From Streptomyces griseoviridis (lineage in GTDB: Bacteria; Actinomycetota; Actinomycetes; Streptomycetales; Streptomycetaceae), in assembly GCF_005222485.1 (NCBI RefSeq), contig NZ_CP029078.1:3779501-3843500 (forward strand): a DNA stretch of 64,000 nucleotides, read 5' to 3'. Shown piece after piece: positions 1-8,974 of this stretch (position 1 is its first letter; every line of letters starts with the position of its first letter). The notes below the pieces were generated by a model. It searched no databases. It was not told where the DNA came from and was given only the letters and a program-made list of their open reading frames with translations. The position numbers and the translations under genes are program-made.

Positions 1-488
1 CCGAGGTAGGTGACCTCGTCGGTGTGGGCGGCCGCGACGCGTAGGGCGCGGGCCTCGTCGTGGACGGTGAGACCGTAGCCGGACTTGGTCTCGAAGGTCG
101 TCGTGCCCTGGCGCAGGGCCTCGGCGAGGTGGCGGGTGAGGGTGCGTTCGAGGTCGGCGTCGCTCGCGGCGCGGGTGGCGGCGACGGTGGTGCGGATGCC
201 GCCCGCGCTGTAGGCCCGGCCCGACATGCGGGCGTTGAACTCCTGGGTGCGGTCGCCCGCGAACAGCAGGTGCGAGTGCGAGTCGACGAACCCCGGCAGG
301 ACCGCCCGGCCCTCGGCGTCGACCCGGTTGTCAGTGGCGGGTGCTTTGCTTGACTCACCGGTCCAGACGACGTGTTCGCCGTCGATGACGAGCGCGGCGT
401 CCTGGATCAGACCGAGAGGGGATCCGTCACCGAGGGAGGGGTCGTTGGTGACCAGTGCGGCGATGTTGGTGATGGCGGTGCTGCTCAT
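1..488 (-). CDS. hutI: Imidazolonepropionase (N-terminal part; gene continues beyond window)
   Basis: Third enzyme of histidine degradation: hydrolyses 4-imidazolone-5-propionate to N-formimino-L-glutamate in the cytosol. The visible N-terminal ~160 residues read [20 protein letters not shown] and contain the amidohydrolase metal motif [15 protein letters not shown] (HxH), followed by the family-typical segment [13 protein letters not shown]. The ATG at 488 is the only plausible start. The C-terminus lies to the left of the window edge, so this is a partial gene because of the window, not because of damage. It lies 71 bp downstream of hutF on the same strand and is most likely the last visible member of the hutU operon. 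Identification is confident from these motifs and the operon. Confidence 0.93.
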   Translation of the reverse strand, partial: MSSTAITNIAALVTNDPSLGDGSPLGLIQDAALVIDGEHVVWTGESSKAPATDNRVDAEGRAVLPGFVDSHSHLLFAGDRTQEFNARMSGRAYSAGGIRTTVAATRAASDADLERTLTRHLAEALRQGTTTFETKSGYGLTVHDEARALRVAAAHTDEVTYL

Positions 489-559
489 GGTGTCCTCGTG
501 GCTGGCCGGGGGCGGGGAGGTGCCGGCGCGGGCGCTCGCGCGGGCCGGGCACGCGGGGG

Positions 560-1942
560 TCAGGCGCGCAGGTCGTCGACGGCCCGCGCGAGCGCCCGCG
601 GCACATCGGGGACGAGGGTGTGGGCCCCGTCGCGCACGATGTGCCGTCCGGCGACGACCGTGTGCCGTACGTCCGCCGCGGTCGCCGCGAATACGGCGGT
701 CTCGGCGCCGAGCCGGGGTGTCGGCCCGGCCGTTCTGACCGAGTCGAGGGCGAGGGTCGTGAAGTCGGCGAGGGCGCCCGTCTCGAGGACTCCCGCGTCC
801 TGCCAGCCCAGCGCGCGGTGACCGTCGGCCGAGGCGGCGCGCAGCAGCGCGGCGGCCGTCCAGTGGCCCCGGGTGCGGGTGCGCAGCCGCTCGTTCAGCT
901 CCATCGCGCGGGCCTCTTCGAGCAGGTCGATGACGGCGTGGCTGTCGGAGCCGAGACAGAGCGGGGAGCCGGCCCGCTGGAGGGCGACGGCGGGCCCGAT
1001 GCCGTCCGCGAGGTCCCGTTCGGTGGTCGGGCACATGCAGGTGCCGGTGCCGGTGGCGCCGATCAGGGCGATGTCCTCGTCGGTGAGGTGGGTGTGGTGG
1101 ACACCGGTGGTGCGCGGCCCGAGCACCCCGTGGTCGGCCAGCAGCCGGGCGGGGGTGCGGCCGTGGGCGGCGAGGCAGGCGTCGTTCTCGGCGGTCTGCT
1201 CGGAGAGGTGGACGTGCAGCGGGGCCCGCCGCTCCTCGGCCCACCGCGCCACGGTCGCCAACTGGTCGGCGGGCACGGCCCGTACGGAGTGGACGGCGGC
1301 CCCGATCCGCGCGTGATCCCGTTCCTTGAGAACTGAACAGCGTTCGGCCCAGGCGGCGGCGGTGCCGTCGGAGAAGCGGCGCTGGTGGGCGTTGGGCGGC
1401 TCGCCGAACCCCGCGGCGAGGTAGGCCGTGTCGAGGAGGGTGATGCGGATGCCGGCGTCGGCCGCCGCCGCGATCAGCGCCTCGCCCATCGCGTTGGGGT
1501 CGGCGTAGGGGGTGCCGCCCGGGGCGTGGTGCACGTAGTGGAACTCGCCGACGGCGGTGATGCCGGCCAGCGCCATCTCGGCGTAGGTGGCGCGCGCGAG
1601 CGAGAAGTAGGTGTCGGGGGTGAGCCGGTCGGCGAACGCGTACATCACCTCGCGCCACGTCCAGAACGAGTCGGGCGCCCGCCCACCGCCCCGGCCGCCG
1701 CCGGCGCGGGTGCCCGCGTCCGCCTGGACGGTGCCGCGCAGCGCCCGGTGGAAGGCGTGGCTGTGGGCGTTCGCCAGCCCCGGGAGGGTGAGGCCGCGCA
1801 GGATCTCGGCGCCGGGCGGCGGGGTGTCCACGCCGGGGCGGACGGCGGTGACGCGGCCGTCCGCGGTCTCGACGGTGACGCCCGGCTCGACATGGGGGTC
1901 GAGCCAGGCGTGCTCGAGCCAGTACGTGCGGGTGCCGGTCAC
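560..1942 (-). CDS. hutF: Formimidoylglutamate deiminase
   Basis: Amidohydrolase-superfamily enzyme of 460 residues that deiminates N-formimino-L-glutamate to N-formyl-L-glutamate plus ammonia, the step that follows HutI in the five-step hut pathway. It shows the N-terminal metal-binding HxH in [15 protein letters not shown], later His residues in HVHLSEQ and HHTHLT, and the metal-binding Asp in [17 protein letters not shown]. Length fits the family (about 450). The GTG start at 1942 overlaps the stop of the upstream amidohydrolase gene in a GTGA tetranucleotide, which implies translational coupling. Position between the M20 hydrolase and hutI supports the assignment. A related guanine or S-adenosylhomocysteine deaminase is possible by fold but unlikely in this operon. 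Confidence 0.9.
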   Translation of the reverse strand: MTGTRTYWLEHAWLDPHVEPGVTVETADGRVTAVRPGVDTPPPGAEILRGLTLPGLANAHSHAFHRALRGTVQADAGTRAGGGRGGGRAPDSFWTWREVMYAFADRLTPDTYFSLARATYAEMALAGITAVGEFHYVHHAPGGTPYADPNAMGEALIAAAADAGIRITLLDTAYLAAGFGEPPNAHQRRFSDGTAAAWAERCSVLKERDHARIGAAVHSVRAVPADQLATVARWAEERRAPLHVHLSEQTAENDACLAAHGRTPARLLADHGVLGPRTTGVHHTHLTDEDIALIGATGTGTCMCPTTERDLADGIGPAVALQRAGSPLCLGSDSHAVIDLLEEARAMELNERLRTRTRGHWTAAALLRAASADGHRALGWQDAGVLETGALADFTTLALDSVRTAGPTPRLGAETAVFAATAADVRHTVVAGRHIVRDGAHTLVPDVPRALARAVDDLRA

Positions 1943-3384
1943 TTGCGGGCCAGTCCTTCCAGTACGTCGGCGAGCGCGCGCACTCCTGCCACGCAGTCGT
2001 CCTCGGTGGCGGACTCGGCAGGGGAGTGCGAGACGCCGGTGGGGTTGCGCACGAACAGCATGGCGGTCGGCAGCGCGGCGGAGAGGATTCCGGCGTCGTG
2101 TCCCGCGCCGGTGCCGAGGACCGGCACCTTGAGGCCGGTGTCCCGGCCGAGGACGCGGGCCAGTTCGTCGCGCAGGGCGTCGTCGAACTCCACGACCGGG
2201 GTGAAGGACTCGCGGACGACGTCGAGGTCGACGCCGTGGGCGTCGGCGTACTCCCTGGCCGCCTTCTCGATGCCGTCGACGACGGTGTCGAGGGTCGCCT
2301 GGTCCTCGGCGCGGGAGTCGAGCCAGCCGCGCACCAGGGAGGGCACGGCGTTGACGCCGTTCGGTTCGACGGCGATCTTGCCGAAGGTGGCGACGGCGCC
2401 CGCGAGACGTGCCTCGCGGCGGGCGGCGAGCACGGTCTCGGCGTAGGACAGCATCGGGTCGCGGCGGTCGACCAGCCGGGTGGTGCCCGCGTGGTTGGCC
2501 TCGCCGCGGAAGTCGAACCGCCAGCGGCCGTGCGGCCAGATGGCACTGGCGACGCCGACCGGGTCCCCGCTCAGGTCCAGGGCGCGGCCCTGCTCGACGT
2601 GGAGTTCGACGAACGCGCCGATGCGGTCGAGCCGTTCGCGGTCGGCGCCGATCGCGTCGGGGTCATGGCCCGCCGCCGCCATGGCCTGCGGCAGGGTGAC
2701 GCCGTCCGCGTCGGTGAGGGCGTGCGCCGCGGCCACCGTCAGCTGTCCGGCAGCCAGCCGGGAGCCTACGCAGGCGAGCCCGAACCTGGCGCCCTCCTCG
2801 TCCCCGAAGTTGACGATCCCGAAGGGCCGGTCGAACCGCGCTCCCCTGCCGCGCAGTTCGTCGAGGGCGGCGAACGCCGACACCACCCCGAGGGGGCCGT
2901 CGAAGGCCCCGCCGTCGGGCACGGAGTCGAGGTGCGACCCGGCGACGACGGCGTCCCCGCGGGCCGGGTCCCCCAGCCAGGCCCACTGGTTGCCGTTGCG
3001 GTCGACCTCGTAGGCGAGGCCGCGGGCCACCGCCTGCCGCTCGAACCAGGCCCGGCACTCGGCGTCGGCGCCGGTCCAGGCGAAGCGCCGGTACCCACCG
3101 GAGCCGCAGTGCCGCCCGATGGGGGCCAGCTCCCGCCACATCTCCTGGAAGGAGGGCAGCGATGTCGTGGGGGCGGGCGGGGCGGGAGAGGGCGCGGCGG
3201 GGTCACGGGGCGGGGCGGACTCGCGGGGCGGGGCGGACTCGGCCGCCGCTGCCGCCTCCCTGTTCGCCGCCGCCGTCTCAGCCCGCGCCGCCGTCTCAGC
3301 CCGCGCAGCCGTCTCCGCCCGCGCAGCCGTCTCCGCCCGTGCCGGCTCCGTCGCGGGGACCGGTTCGGGGGTCGGCCGGGTCAC
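1939..3384 (-). CDS. M20-family amidohydrolase (allantoate/N-carbamoyl-amino-acid hydrolase type) in hut operon
   Basis: Zinc-dependent M20 peptidase-family hydrolase of 481 residues. Visible motifs are the metal-binding [19 protein letters not shown], the acidic pair [11 protein letters not shown] and VELHVEQG, and the C-terminal [11 protein letters not shown]. By family it cleaves allantoate, N-carbamoyl or N-formyl amino acids. In this operon the remaining reaction is hydrolysis of N-formylglutamate to glutamate plus formate, and no HutG-type gene is visible, so I infer that this enzyme fills the HutG role. It overlaps hutU by GTGA at its start and hutF by GTGA at its end. The first ~75 residues are an Ala/Arg/Glu/Thr/Pro-rich extension built from an 18-bp repeat. 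The overlapped start argues that it is translated, though a start nearer the conserved domain cannot be excluded. Confidence 0.82.
   Translation of the reverse strand: MTRPTPEPVPATEPARAETAARAETAARAETAARAETAAANREAAAAAESAPPRESAPPRDPAAPSPAPPAPTTSLPSFQEMWRELAPIGRHCGSGGYRRFAWTGADAECRAWFERQAVARGLAYEVDRNGNQWAWLGDPARGDAVVAGSHLDSVPDGGAFDGPLGVVSAFAALDELRGRGARFDRPFGIVNFGDEEGARFGLACVGSRLAAGQLTVAAAHALTDADGVTLPQAMAAAGHDPDAIGADRERLDRIGAFVELHVEQGRALDLSGDPVGVASAIWPHGRWRFDFRGEANHAGTTRLVDRRDPMLSYAETVLAARREARLAGAVATFGKIAVEPNGVNAVPSLVRGWLDSRAEDQATLDTVVDGIEKAAREYADAHGVDLDVVRESFTPVVEFDDALRDELARVLGRDTGLKVPVLGTGAGHDAGILSAALPTAMLFVRNPTGVSHSPAESATEDDCVAGVRALADVLEGLARK
3272..3343 (-). repeat. Four in-frame 18-bp tandem repeats (ARAETA units)
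   Basis: Four head-to-tail copies of an 18-bp unit lie at 3272-3289, 3290-3307, 3308-3325 and 3326-3343 with only 1-3 differences between copies. They encode a six-residue Ala/Arg/Glu/Thr repeat in the N-terminal extension of the M20 amidohydrolase. A second short duplication, encoding ESAPPR twice, follows at about 3208-3240. The unit length keeps the frame, so copy number could vary without disrupting the gene. Confidence 0.85.
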
Positions 3385-5045
3385 GCGGTGTCGCCTTCTC
3401 GCATGGGGACCCGGACGCCTCGCTCGTCGGCGACCGCCTCCGCGCCCTCGTAGCCGGCGTCCACGTGCCGGATGACGCCCATGCCGGGGTCGTTGGTGAG
3501 GACGCGCCTGATCTTCTCCCCGGCCAGCGCGGTGCCGTCGGCCACCGTCACCTGGCCGGCGTGGATGGACCGTCCCATCCCGACGCCGCCGCCGTGGTGG
3601 AGGGAGACCCAGGACGCCCCGGACGCGACGTTGACCATGGCGTTCAGCAGCGGCCAGTCGGCGATCGCGTCGGAGCCGTCGCGCATCGCCTCGGTCTCCC
3701 GGTACGGCGAGGCGACGGAGCCGCAGTCGAGGTGGTCGCGGCCGATGGCCAGCGGCGCGGCCAGCTCGCCGCTCGCGACCATGTCGTTGAAGCGCTCGCC
3801 CGCCCGGTCCCGTTCGCCGTAGCCGAGCCAGCAGATCCGGGCGGGCAGCCCCTGGAAGCGGACGCGTTCGCCGGCGAGCTTGATCCAGCGGGCCAGGGAC
3901 TCGTTCTCGGGGAAGAGGTCGAGGATCGCCTTGTCGGTCTTGGCGATGTCGGACGCCTCGCCGGACAGGGCGGCCCAGCGGAAGGGGCCCTTGCCCTCGC
4001 AGAACAGCGGGCGGATGTAGGCGGGGACGAAGCCGGGGAAGGCGAACGCCCGCTCGTACCCGGCGAGGCGGGCCTCGCCGCGGATGGAGTTGCCGTAGTC
4101 GAAGACCTCCGCGCCCGCGTCCTGGAAGCCGACCATCGCCTCGACGTGCCGGGCCATGGACTCCCGGGCGCGGTCGGTGAAGCCGGCCGGGTCCTTCGCG
4201 GCGGCGTCGGCCATGTCCTCGAAGGCGACGCCGACCGGGAGGTAGGCGAGCGGGTCGTGGGCGGAGGTCTGGTCGGTGACGATGTCGATGGGGGCGTTCA
4301 TGGCGAGGAGGTGCGGGACCGCCTCGGCCGCGTTGCCGAGGACGCCGATGGAGAGCGGACGGCGGGCGTCACGGGCCTCGACGGCCAACTGGAGGGCGTG
4401 GTCGAGGGAGTCGGCCCTGACGTCGAGGTAGCGGTGCTCGATGCGGCGCTCGATGGCGCGGGGGTCGACGTCGACACAGATCGCGACGCCGTCGTTCATC
4501 GTCACGGCGAGGGGCTGGGCGCCGCCCATGCCGCCGAGTCCCGCGGTGAGGGTGATGGTCCCGGCGAGGGTGCCGCCGAACTTCTTGGCGGCGACGGCGG
4601 AGAACGTCTCGTAGGTGCCCTGGAGGATGCCCTGGGTGCCGATGTAGATCCAGGAACCGGCGGTCATCTGGCCGTACATGGTGAGGCCGAGTGCTTCGAG
4701 GCGGCGGAACTCCTCCCAGTTCGCCCAGTCGCCGACCAGGTTGGAGTTGGCGATGAGGACGCGCGGCGCCCACTCGTGGGTCTGCATCACGCCGACCGGG
4801 CGGCCGGACTGGACGAGCATGGTCTCGTCCTGCTTGAGGGTGCGCAGCGTGCGGACCATCGCGTCGAAGGAGCGCCAGTCGCGGGCGGCCTTGCCGGTGC
4901 CGCCGTAGACGACGAGCTGGTCGGGGTGTTCGGCGACCTCGGGGTCGAGGTTGTTCTGGAGCATCCGCAGGGCGGCTTCCTGCTGCCATCCCAGGGCGCT
5001 CAGTTCCGTACCGCGCGGCGCTCGGACGGGGCGGGGTCCTGACAT
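3381..5045 (-). CDS. hutU: Urocanate hydratase (urocanase)
   Basis: Second enzyme of histidine catabolism: converts urocanate to imidazolonepropionate using tightly bound NAD+. The 554-residue product matches the usual family length (about 555) and carries the NAD-binding segment [14 protein letters not shown], the conserved [11 protein letters not shown] near the N-terminus, and the C-terminal [11 protein letters not shown] motif. An upstream in-frame start exists at 5096, but the ATG at 5045 is preceded by AGGAGG at ideal spacing and gives the family N-terminus [14 protein letters not shown], so it was chosen. It is the first gene of a tight operon with the M20 hydrolase, hutF and hutI. The promoter region is shared with the divergent gene at 5173 and holds an inverted repeat at 5089-5114. 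Confidence 0.96.
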   Translation of the reverse strand: MSGPRPVRAPRGTELSALGWQQEAALRMLQNNLDPEVAEHPDQLVVYGGTGKAARDWRSFDAMVRTLRTLKQDETMLVQSGRPVGVMQTHEWAPRVLIANSNLVGDWANWEEFRRLEALGLTMYGQMTAGSWIYIGTQGILQGTYETFSAVAAKKFGGTLAGTITLTAGLGGMGGAQPLAVTMNDGVAICVDVDPRAIERRIEHRYLDVRADSLDHALQLAVEARDARRPLSIGVLGNAAEAVPHLLAMNAPIDIVTDQTSAHDPLAYLPVGVAFEDMADAAAKDPAGFTDRARESMARHVEAMVGFQDAGAEVFDYGNSIRGEARLAGYERAFAFPGFVPAYIRPLFCEGKGPFRWAALSGEASDIAKTDKAILDLFPENESLARWIKLAGERVRFQGLPARICWLGYGERDRAGERFNDMVASGELAAPLAIGRDHLDCGSVASPYRETEAMRDGSDAIADWPLLNAMVNVASGASWVSLHHGGGVGMGRSIHAGQVTVADGTALAGEKIRRVLTNDPGMGVIRHVDAGYEGAEAVADERGVRVPMREGDTA

Positions 5046-5088
5046 GGTCTGCCTCCTGGCGGCTTGCTCCCGATGACGCGTTCTCCTG

Positions 5089-5114
5089 TTATTCACATCC
5101 TGACTTTCTGAATA
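5089..5114 (-). promoter_or_regulatory. Inverted repeat upstream of hutU (candidate operator)
   Basis: TTATTCA at 5089-5095 is followed 13 bases later by TGAATA at 5109-5114, an inverted repeat 44-69 bp upstream of the hutU start. The region is AT-rich for this genome. The same TTATTCA word occurs 33-39 bp upstream of the ammonia-lyase/RpiR operon at 12724-12730, in the same orientation relative to the gene. I infer a binding site for a hut regulator, possibly the RpiR-type protein at 10149-11009. No binding data are available here. Confidence 0.4.
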
Positions 5115-5172
5115 GACCTAGTCAATAGGGGGCGGGGCGGCCCGGCCGGGTCACGGATGTTTGGCTGGATGC

Positions 5173-6642
5173 ATGGGCACGGACTGGGACACGACCGGCG
5201 ACGGCACGGGGGACGACGTGAGCAACCCGAACTACCCGAACTACCCGCACGACCCGCACCATCCCGATGACGCGACCGGCGGCGGGGTGGACGGGGGCGC
5301 TCGGGCCCGCCGTCGCGATCTGGCGGTGCGGGCCGCCGTCGAGCGCGGGCTGCTCGGACCGTCGACGCCGGTCGTGGGGCTGCTGGACGTCGTCGGCATC
5401 AGGGAGTCGGCGGCGGCGCTGCGGGCCGCGTTCGACGAGGTCACAGCGCCCGGCACACCCGTGCTGCACGCCTTCGCGGTGAAGGCGTGCCCCCTGGTCC
5501 CGGTGCTGCGGCTGCTGCGCGAGGAGGGCGTCGGCGCGGAGGTGGCGAGCCCGGGAGAGCTGGCCCTCGCGCGGGCGGCCGGACTCGCGCCGGCCAGGAC
5601 GGTCCTCGACTCGCCCGCGAAGACGCCCGCCGAACTGCGGGAGGCGCTGGCGCTCGGCATCGCCGTCAACGCGGACAACCCGCAGGAGCTGGAGCGGCTG
5701 GACGCGCTGATGCGGTCGGCGACCAGTGGCTCGCCGCTCGGCATCCGGGTGAATCCGCAGATCGGCGGGGGCTCCATCGGCTCCACCTCGACCGCGACGG
5801 CGACGTCGAAGTTCGGGGTGGCGCTGCGCGACGAGGGGGCGCGCGAGTGGGTGGTGCGGGCGTACGAGCAGCGCCCGTGGCTGACCCGGCTGCACGCGCA
5901 CACCGGCTCGCAGGGCATCCCGCTGGAGCTGATGGTGCGGGGCGTGGCCGAGACGTACGCGCTCGCGGAGGAGATCAACCGGCGGATCGGGCGCCCGCAG
6001 ATCGACACCCTGGACATCGGCGGCGGGCTGCCCGTCAACTTCGGCTCGGACGACACCGCGCCGACCTACGCCCAGTACGCGCGGCTGCTCGCGCGGGAGG
6101 TGCCGGGGCTGTTCTCCGGGCGGTACGGGCTGGTCACCGAGTTCGGGCGGTCGCTGCTCGCCAAGCACGGGACGGTGGTGGCGCGGGTGGAGTACGCCAA
6201 GAGCGCGGGCGGCCGGCCGATCGCCGTCACGCACGCGGGCGTCCAGGTGGCGACCAGGACGGTGTACGTGCCGGACGCGTGGCCGCTGCGGATCGCCGCG
6301 TACGACGGCTCCGGGCGGCCCAGGACGGGGCCGCCGGTGGTGCAGGACGTGGCCGGTCCCGCCTGTTTCGCGGGCGACCTGCTCGCCGAGGGCCGGTCGC
6401 TGCCGCTCCTCGCCCAGGGCGACTACGCGGCGGCGCTGGACACCGGCGCGTACTACTTCGCCCACCACTACGCCTACAACTCCCTCGCCAGGCCAGGGGT
6501 GTACGGCTTCGCGCCGGACGGCTCGGGGGGCGTGGCGTTCGCGACGGCCCGTACCCCGCAGAGCCTGGAGGAGATCGTGGCCGAATCCGGCGGGGCGCAT
6601 GCCGGTGCGCTCGCGACCCTGCGGACACCTGAGCGCCGTTGA
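5173..6642 (+). CDS. PLP-dependent decarboxylase, DAP/ornithine/arginine decarboxylase (alanine racemase-fold) family
   Basis: A protein of about 489 residues with the group IV decarboxylase fold: N-terminal PLP-binding barrel with the Schiff-base lysine in VLHAFAVKACPLVPVL, the GxEVASPGEL segment, HTGSQG, and the phosphate-binding DIGGGLPVNFG. The C-terminal sheet domain contains CFAGDLL and DTGAYYFAHHY in the positions of the substrate-binding Cys-x-x-x-Asp and Tyr region of diaminopimelate decarboxylase. This is not the housekeeping lysA context; the actual substrate is unknown. ATG 5173 was chosen; a TTG at 5161 and a GTG at 5218 (with a GGGGGA upstream) are alternatives, and the first ~45 residues are poorly conserved Asp/Pro/Asn-rich sequence. 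Divergent from hutU, so a link to amino-acid catabolism is possible but unproven. Confidence 0.8.
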   Translation: MGTDWDTTGDGTGDDVSNPNYPNYPHDPHHPDDATGGGVDGGARARRRDLAVRAAVERGLLGPSTPVVGLLDVVGIRESAAALRAAFDEVTAPGTPVLHAFAVKACPLVPVLRLLREEGVGAEVASPGELALARAAGLAPARTVLDSPAKTPAELREALALGIAVNADNPQELERLDALMRSATSGSPLGIRVNPQIGGGSIGSTSTATATSKFGVALRDEGAREWVVRAYEQRPWLTRLHAHTGSQGIPLELMVRGVAETYALAEEINRRIGRPQIDTLDIGGGLPVNFGSDDTAPTYAQYARLLAREVPGLFSGRYGLVTEFGRSLLAKHGTVVARVEYAKSAGGRPIAVTHAGVQVATRTVYVPDAWPLRIAAYDGSGRPRTGPPVVQDVAGPACFAGDLLAEGRSLPLLAQGDYAAALDTGAYYFAHHYAYNSLARPGVYGFAPDGSGGVAFATARTPQSLEEIVAESGGAHAGALATLRTPERR

Positions 6643-6813
6643 CGCATCCGCGCCGGATCGGCGTTCATCAGATGAGGCGACCGGGGTCAGCCGACCCACG
6701 TTAGTCCCCCGTGGCATGTTCCACCGGAAAATGCCAGATCCCTCACCCGCACCGCGCACGTTGCGTAGCTTCGGCGTCACTCAGCCGAACCCCAGGCGGG
6801 AGGGGAGCGAACG

Positions 6814-7239
6814 GTGCCCGGAATCGACGAGTGTCTGCTGGAGGCCATGCGGCTGCCGGGTGCCCGGGGCGCCTCGCTGGTCGACTGGACCAGCGGACTG
6901 GCGCTGGGCACGGTCGGCGAGTCGCCCGGCGGCGACCACGAGGCGGCCGCGGCGGAGGCCGCCGAGTTCGCCCGGCTCGCCGCCGAGCAGCGGGCGTTCG
7001 CGCCCGACGACGATCCCACGGACGCCGGGGCGGAGTCCGCGGCCGGCCCGGCGGGCACCGGCCCGCCGGTCGAGGACCTGATCGTCAGCAACCGGGACAG
7101 CTACCACGTGCTGCGGTTCGTGGGACCGTCGTTCGACGGCTCGGTCGTCCTGCATCTGTGGCTGGCGCGCGCCGAGGGCAATCTGGCGCTGGCCCGCATC
7201 CGGCTCGGCGAGATGGCGCGACAGCTGGTGCTGACATGA
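6814..7239 (+). CDS. Small roadblock/LC7-like protein (paralogue of 8975-9349)
   Basis: First gene of a four-gene operon. The 141-residue product starts at a GTG with GGAGGGG upstream. Its N-terminus (ARGASLVDWTSGLALGTVG) and C-terminus (VLHLWLARAEGNLALARIRL) align with the last gene of the island, which reads TGVALVDYTSGMALGTLGG and FLYLVLDAKRSNLAMARHQL. The middle holds an acidic Ala-rich insertion of about 40 residues. The alternating hydrophobic pattern and size suit the roadblock/longin-like fold of small GTPase regulators, but this is inference. Its stop overlaps the start of the PATAN gene (ATGA), implying coupled translation. No enzymatic motif is visible. Confidence 0.7.
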   Translation: MPGIDECLLEAMRLPGARGASLVDWTSGLALGTVGESPGGDHEAAAAEAAEFARLAAEQRAFAPDDDPTDAGAESAAGPAGTGPPVEDLIVSNRDSYHVLRFVGPSFDGSVVLHLWLARAEGNLALARIRLGEMARQLVLT

Positions 7240-8432
7240 CCGCCGTCCGCACGACGCCTCCCCCGCGCCTGCCGACCCGGTCCAGATCCGACGGCCGCGA
7301 CCGGGCCTGGTGCGGTGTCTCGCCGATGCTGACCCGGCTGGCGGCCGAGCGCGCCACCGGCGTCCTGGTCCGCGAGGGCGGCTCCCTGCACCTGGCCGAC
7401 GGCCTGGTGGTGCACGCCCAGAGCCCGTCCGCCCCGGGGCTCGGCATCCTGCTCACCGCGCACGGCGTCCTGACCGCCGACGACTGGAGCGCGGCCGTCG
7501 CCGCGACGGGCGACCCGGCGCGCGCGGGACGGCACTTGGTGGACGCCGGGCGGCTCACCCCGGGCGCGCTGGAGCTGTGCCAGCTCTCCGCGCTGTACGA
7601 CGCCGCGTACTTCGCCCTCTCGCCCAGCCGCACACCGGGCCGCTTCCGCTACGCCACCCCGGAGGACCCGCCCGGCCCGGCCGAACCTGCCGAACCTGCC
7701 GACGCGACGGGCATACCCCGGCCGCCCGGCACCTCCCTCCCGACCGGCACACCTCACCAGGCGGGTACACCTCACCCGGCCGCGACAGCAGGCACCGCGG
7801 GCACCGCAGAAATCGCGGCCACCACTGGCCGCCCAGGAACAGCGGACACCGGCGCCGCCGCGGCCACGGACGGCACAGGCGGCGGCTCAAGCCCCGCCAC
7901 CGGCACGACCGCCACCCCAGGCGCCCCCACCGGCCAAGGCCCCACCCCCGGCACAGGCGCCCCTCCCGGCACCTACACCGGCACCGGCGCAGTCACCGCC
8001 TCCCCCGCGAGCATCATGTTCCGTCCGCTTCCGGTGGCCGCCCTGGAGCGGGAGACCTACCGGCGCCGCGCGCTGCTGCACCGCATCTGGCCCGACCCGC
8101 GCCCGGACGAGGCCCCGCTCGTCGTCTCCACCCGCACCGCCGCCCCCGCGCTCACCCGCCGCCAGCGCACGCTCCTCGACCGGGTGGACGGCGTCCGCAC
8201 GGCCACCGACCTCGCCCGCGAGCTGGGCCGGCTGGCCTTCCACACACTGGTCGACGTACGGCGGCTGACCGCGGCCGGGGTCATCGACCCGGGCCGGATG
8301 CCCGCGCCGCCGCCCGTCGGGCACCCCTACGAGGACGTCGTCCCCGCACCTCCACCCCGCCCCGAGCTTCTGTCGTCCGATCCCCACATCACGCTGCTGA
8401 AGAGGCTCAGAGATGCGCTGGAGGCCCTTTGA
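7236..8432 (+). CDS. PATAN (DUF4388)-like domain protein with C-terminal winged-helix-like domain
   Basis: A 398-residue protein in three parts. Residues ~25-140 resemble a PATAN/DUF4388 sensor module (ATGVLVREGGSLHLADGLVV, LGILLTAHGVLT, GRHLVDAGRLTPGALE). Residues ~145-250 form a Pro/Thr/Gly/Ala-rich low-complexity linker. Residues ~265-390 end in a winged-helix-like segment (LTRRQRTLLDRVDGVRTATD, then LGRLAFHTLVDVRRLTAAGV). PATAN modules are known from cyanobacterial and myxobacterial signalling proteins that sit with roadblock proteins. The ATG at 7236 overlaps the previous stop; the next roadblock gene begins 13 bp downstream. I infer a signalling adaptor or transcription factor for the island; ligand and target are unknown. 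Confidence 0.68.
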   Translation: MTAVRTTPPPRLPTRSRSDGRDRAWCGVSPMLTRLAAERATGVLVREGGSLHLADGLVVHAQSPSAPGLGILLTAHGVLTADDWSAAVAATGDPARAGRHLVDAGRLTPGALELCQLSALYDAAYFALSPSRTPGRFRYATPEDPPGPAEPAEPADATGIPRPPGTSLPTGTPHQAGTPHPAATAGTAGTAEIAATTGRPGTADTGAAAATDGTGGGSSPATGTTATPGAPTGQGPTPGTGAPPGTYTGTGAVTASPASIMFRPLPVAALERETYRRRALLHRIWPDPRPDEAPLVVSTRTAAPALTRRQRTLLDRVDGVRTATDLARELGRLAFHTLVDVRRLTAAGVIDPGRMPAPPPVGHPYEDVVPAPPPRPELLSSDPHITLLKRLRDALEAL

Positions 8433-8445
8433 GAGGAGACACCGG

Positions 8446-8952
8446 ATGGCCGCCGAGCCCGAAGTCCTGGACGAGCTGCGCCGGTTGAGGGCGCAGGTGC
8501 CGCAGCTGACCGGAGCGCTGGTGACCGGCGCCGAGGGCACCGTGCTCGCCCAGGACACCCCGGGCGTCGACCCCGAGGCCATGGCGGCGCTCGTCGCGGC
8601 CGCGCACGGCGCCGCGGTCCGGCTCGCGGAGCTGACCGGGCAGGGCGCGGTCGGCCAACTGCTGGTGCGCGGGGCGCACGGCTACGTCGCCACGTACGCG
8701 GCGGGCGGCTCGGCGGTGCTGACGCTGCTCGCCGAGGACCGGGTGAACCTCGGACGGCTGCTGATGGAGGGCCGCAGGGCCGGGGCGCGGGTCGGCGAAC
8801 TGGTCGACGCGCACCGGGCCGCGGCGGCGGCAGCCCACCCCAAGCCGGCCAGACCGGGCAAACCGCCCGCCAAACCGGTCGGCGCCCGGACCAGAACGGC
8901 GCGCGTCGCACGCACCACGAACGGCAACGCGCGCACCACCACTGATAGTTGA
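8446..8952 (+). CDS. Roadblock/LC7 domain protein (MglB-like)
   Basis: A 168-residue protein with a classical roadblock/LC7 core at residues ~5-110: ALVTGAEGTVLAQDTPGVD, an alpha-helical AMAALVAAAHGAAVRLAEL, then VGQLLVRGAHGYVATYAAG and AVLTLLAEDRVNLGRLL. The C-terminal ~55 residues are basic, Pro/Ala/Arg/Thr-rich and probably disordered. The ATG at 8446 was chosen because GAGAGGAGA lies at good spacing; an in-frame ATG at 8413 lies inside the preceding gene. Roadblock proteins act as GTPase-activating or scaffold subunits with MglA/Ras-like proteins, but no such GTPase gene is adjacent. It sits in the middle of the PATAN/roadblock operon. Confidence 0.82.
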   Translation: MAAEPEVLDELRRLRAQVPQLTGALVTGAEGTVLAQDTPGVDPEAMAALVAAAHGAAVRLAELTGQGAVGQLLVRGAHGYVATYAAGGSAVLTLLAEDRVNLGRLLMEGRRAGARVGELVDAHRAAAAAAHPKPARPGKPPAKPVGARTRTARVARTTNGNARTTTDS

Positions 8953-8974
8953 CAGCAACCTAGGGAGCACAGCC

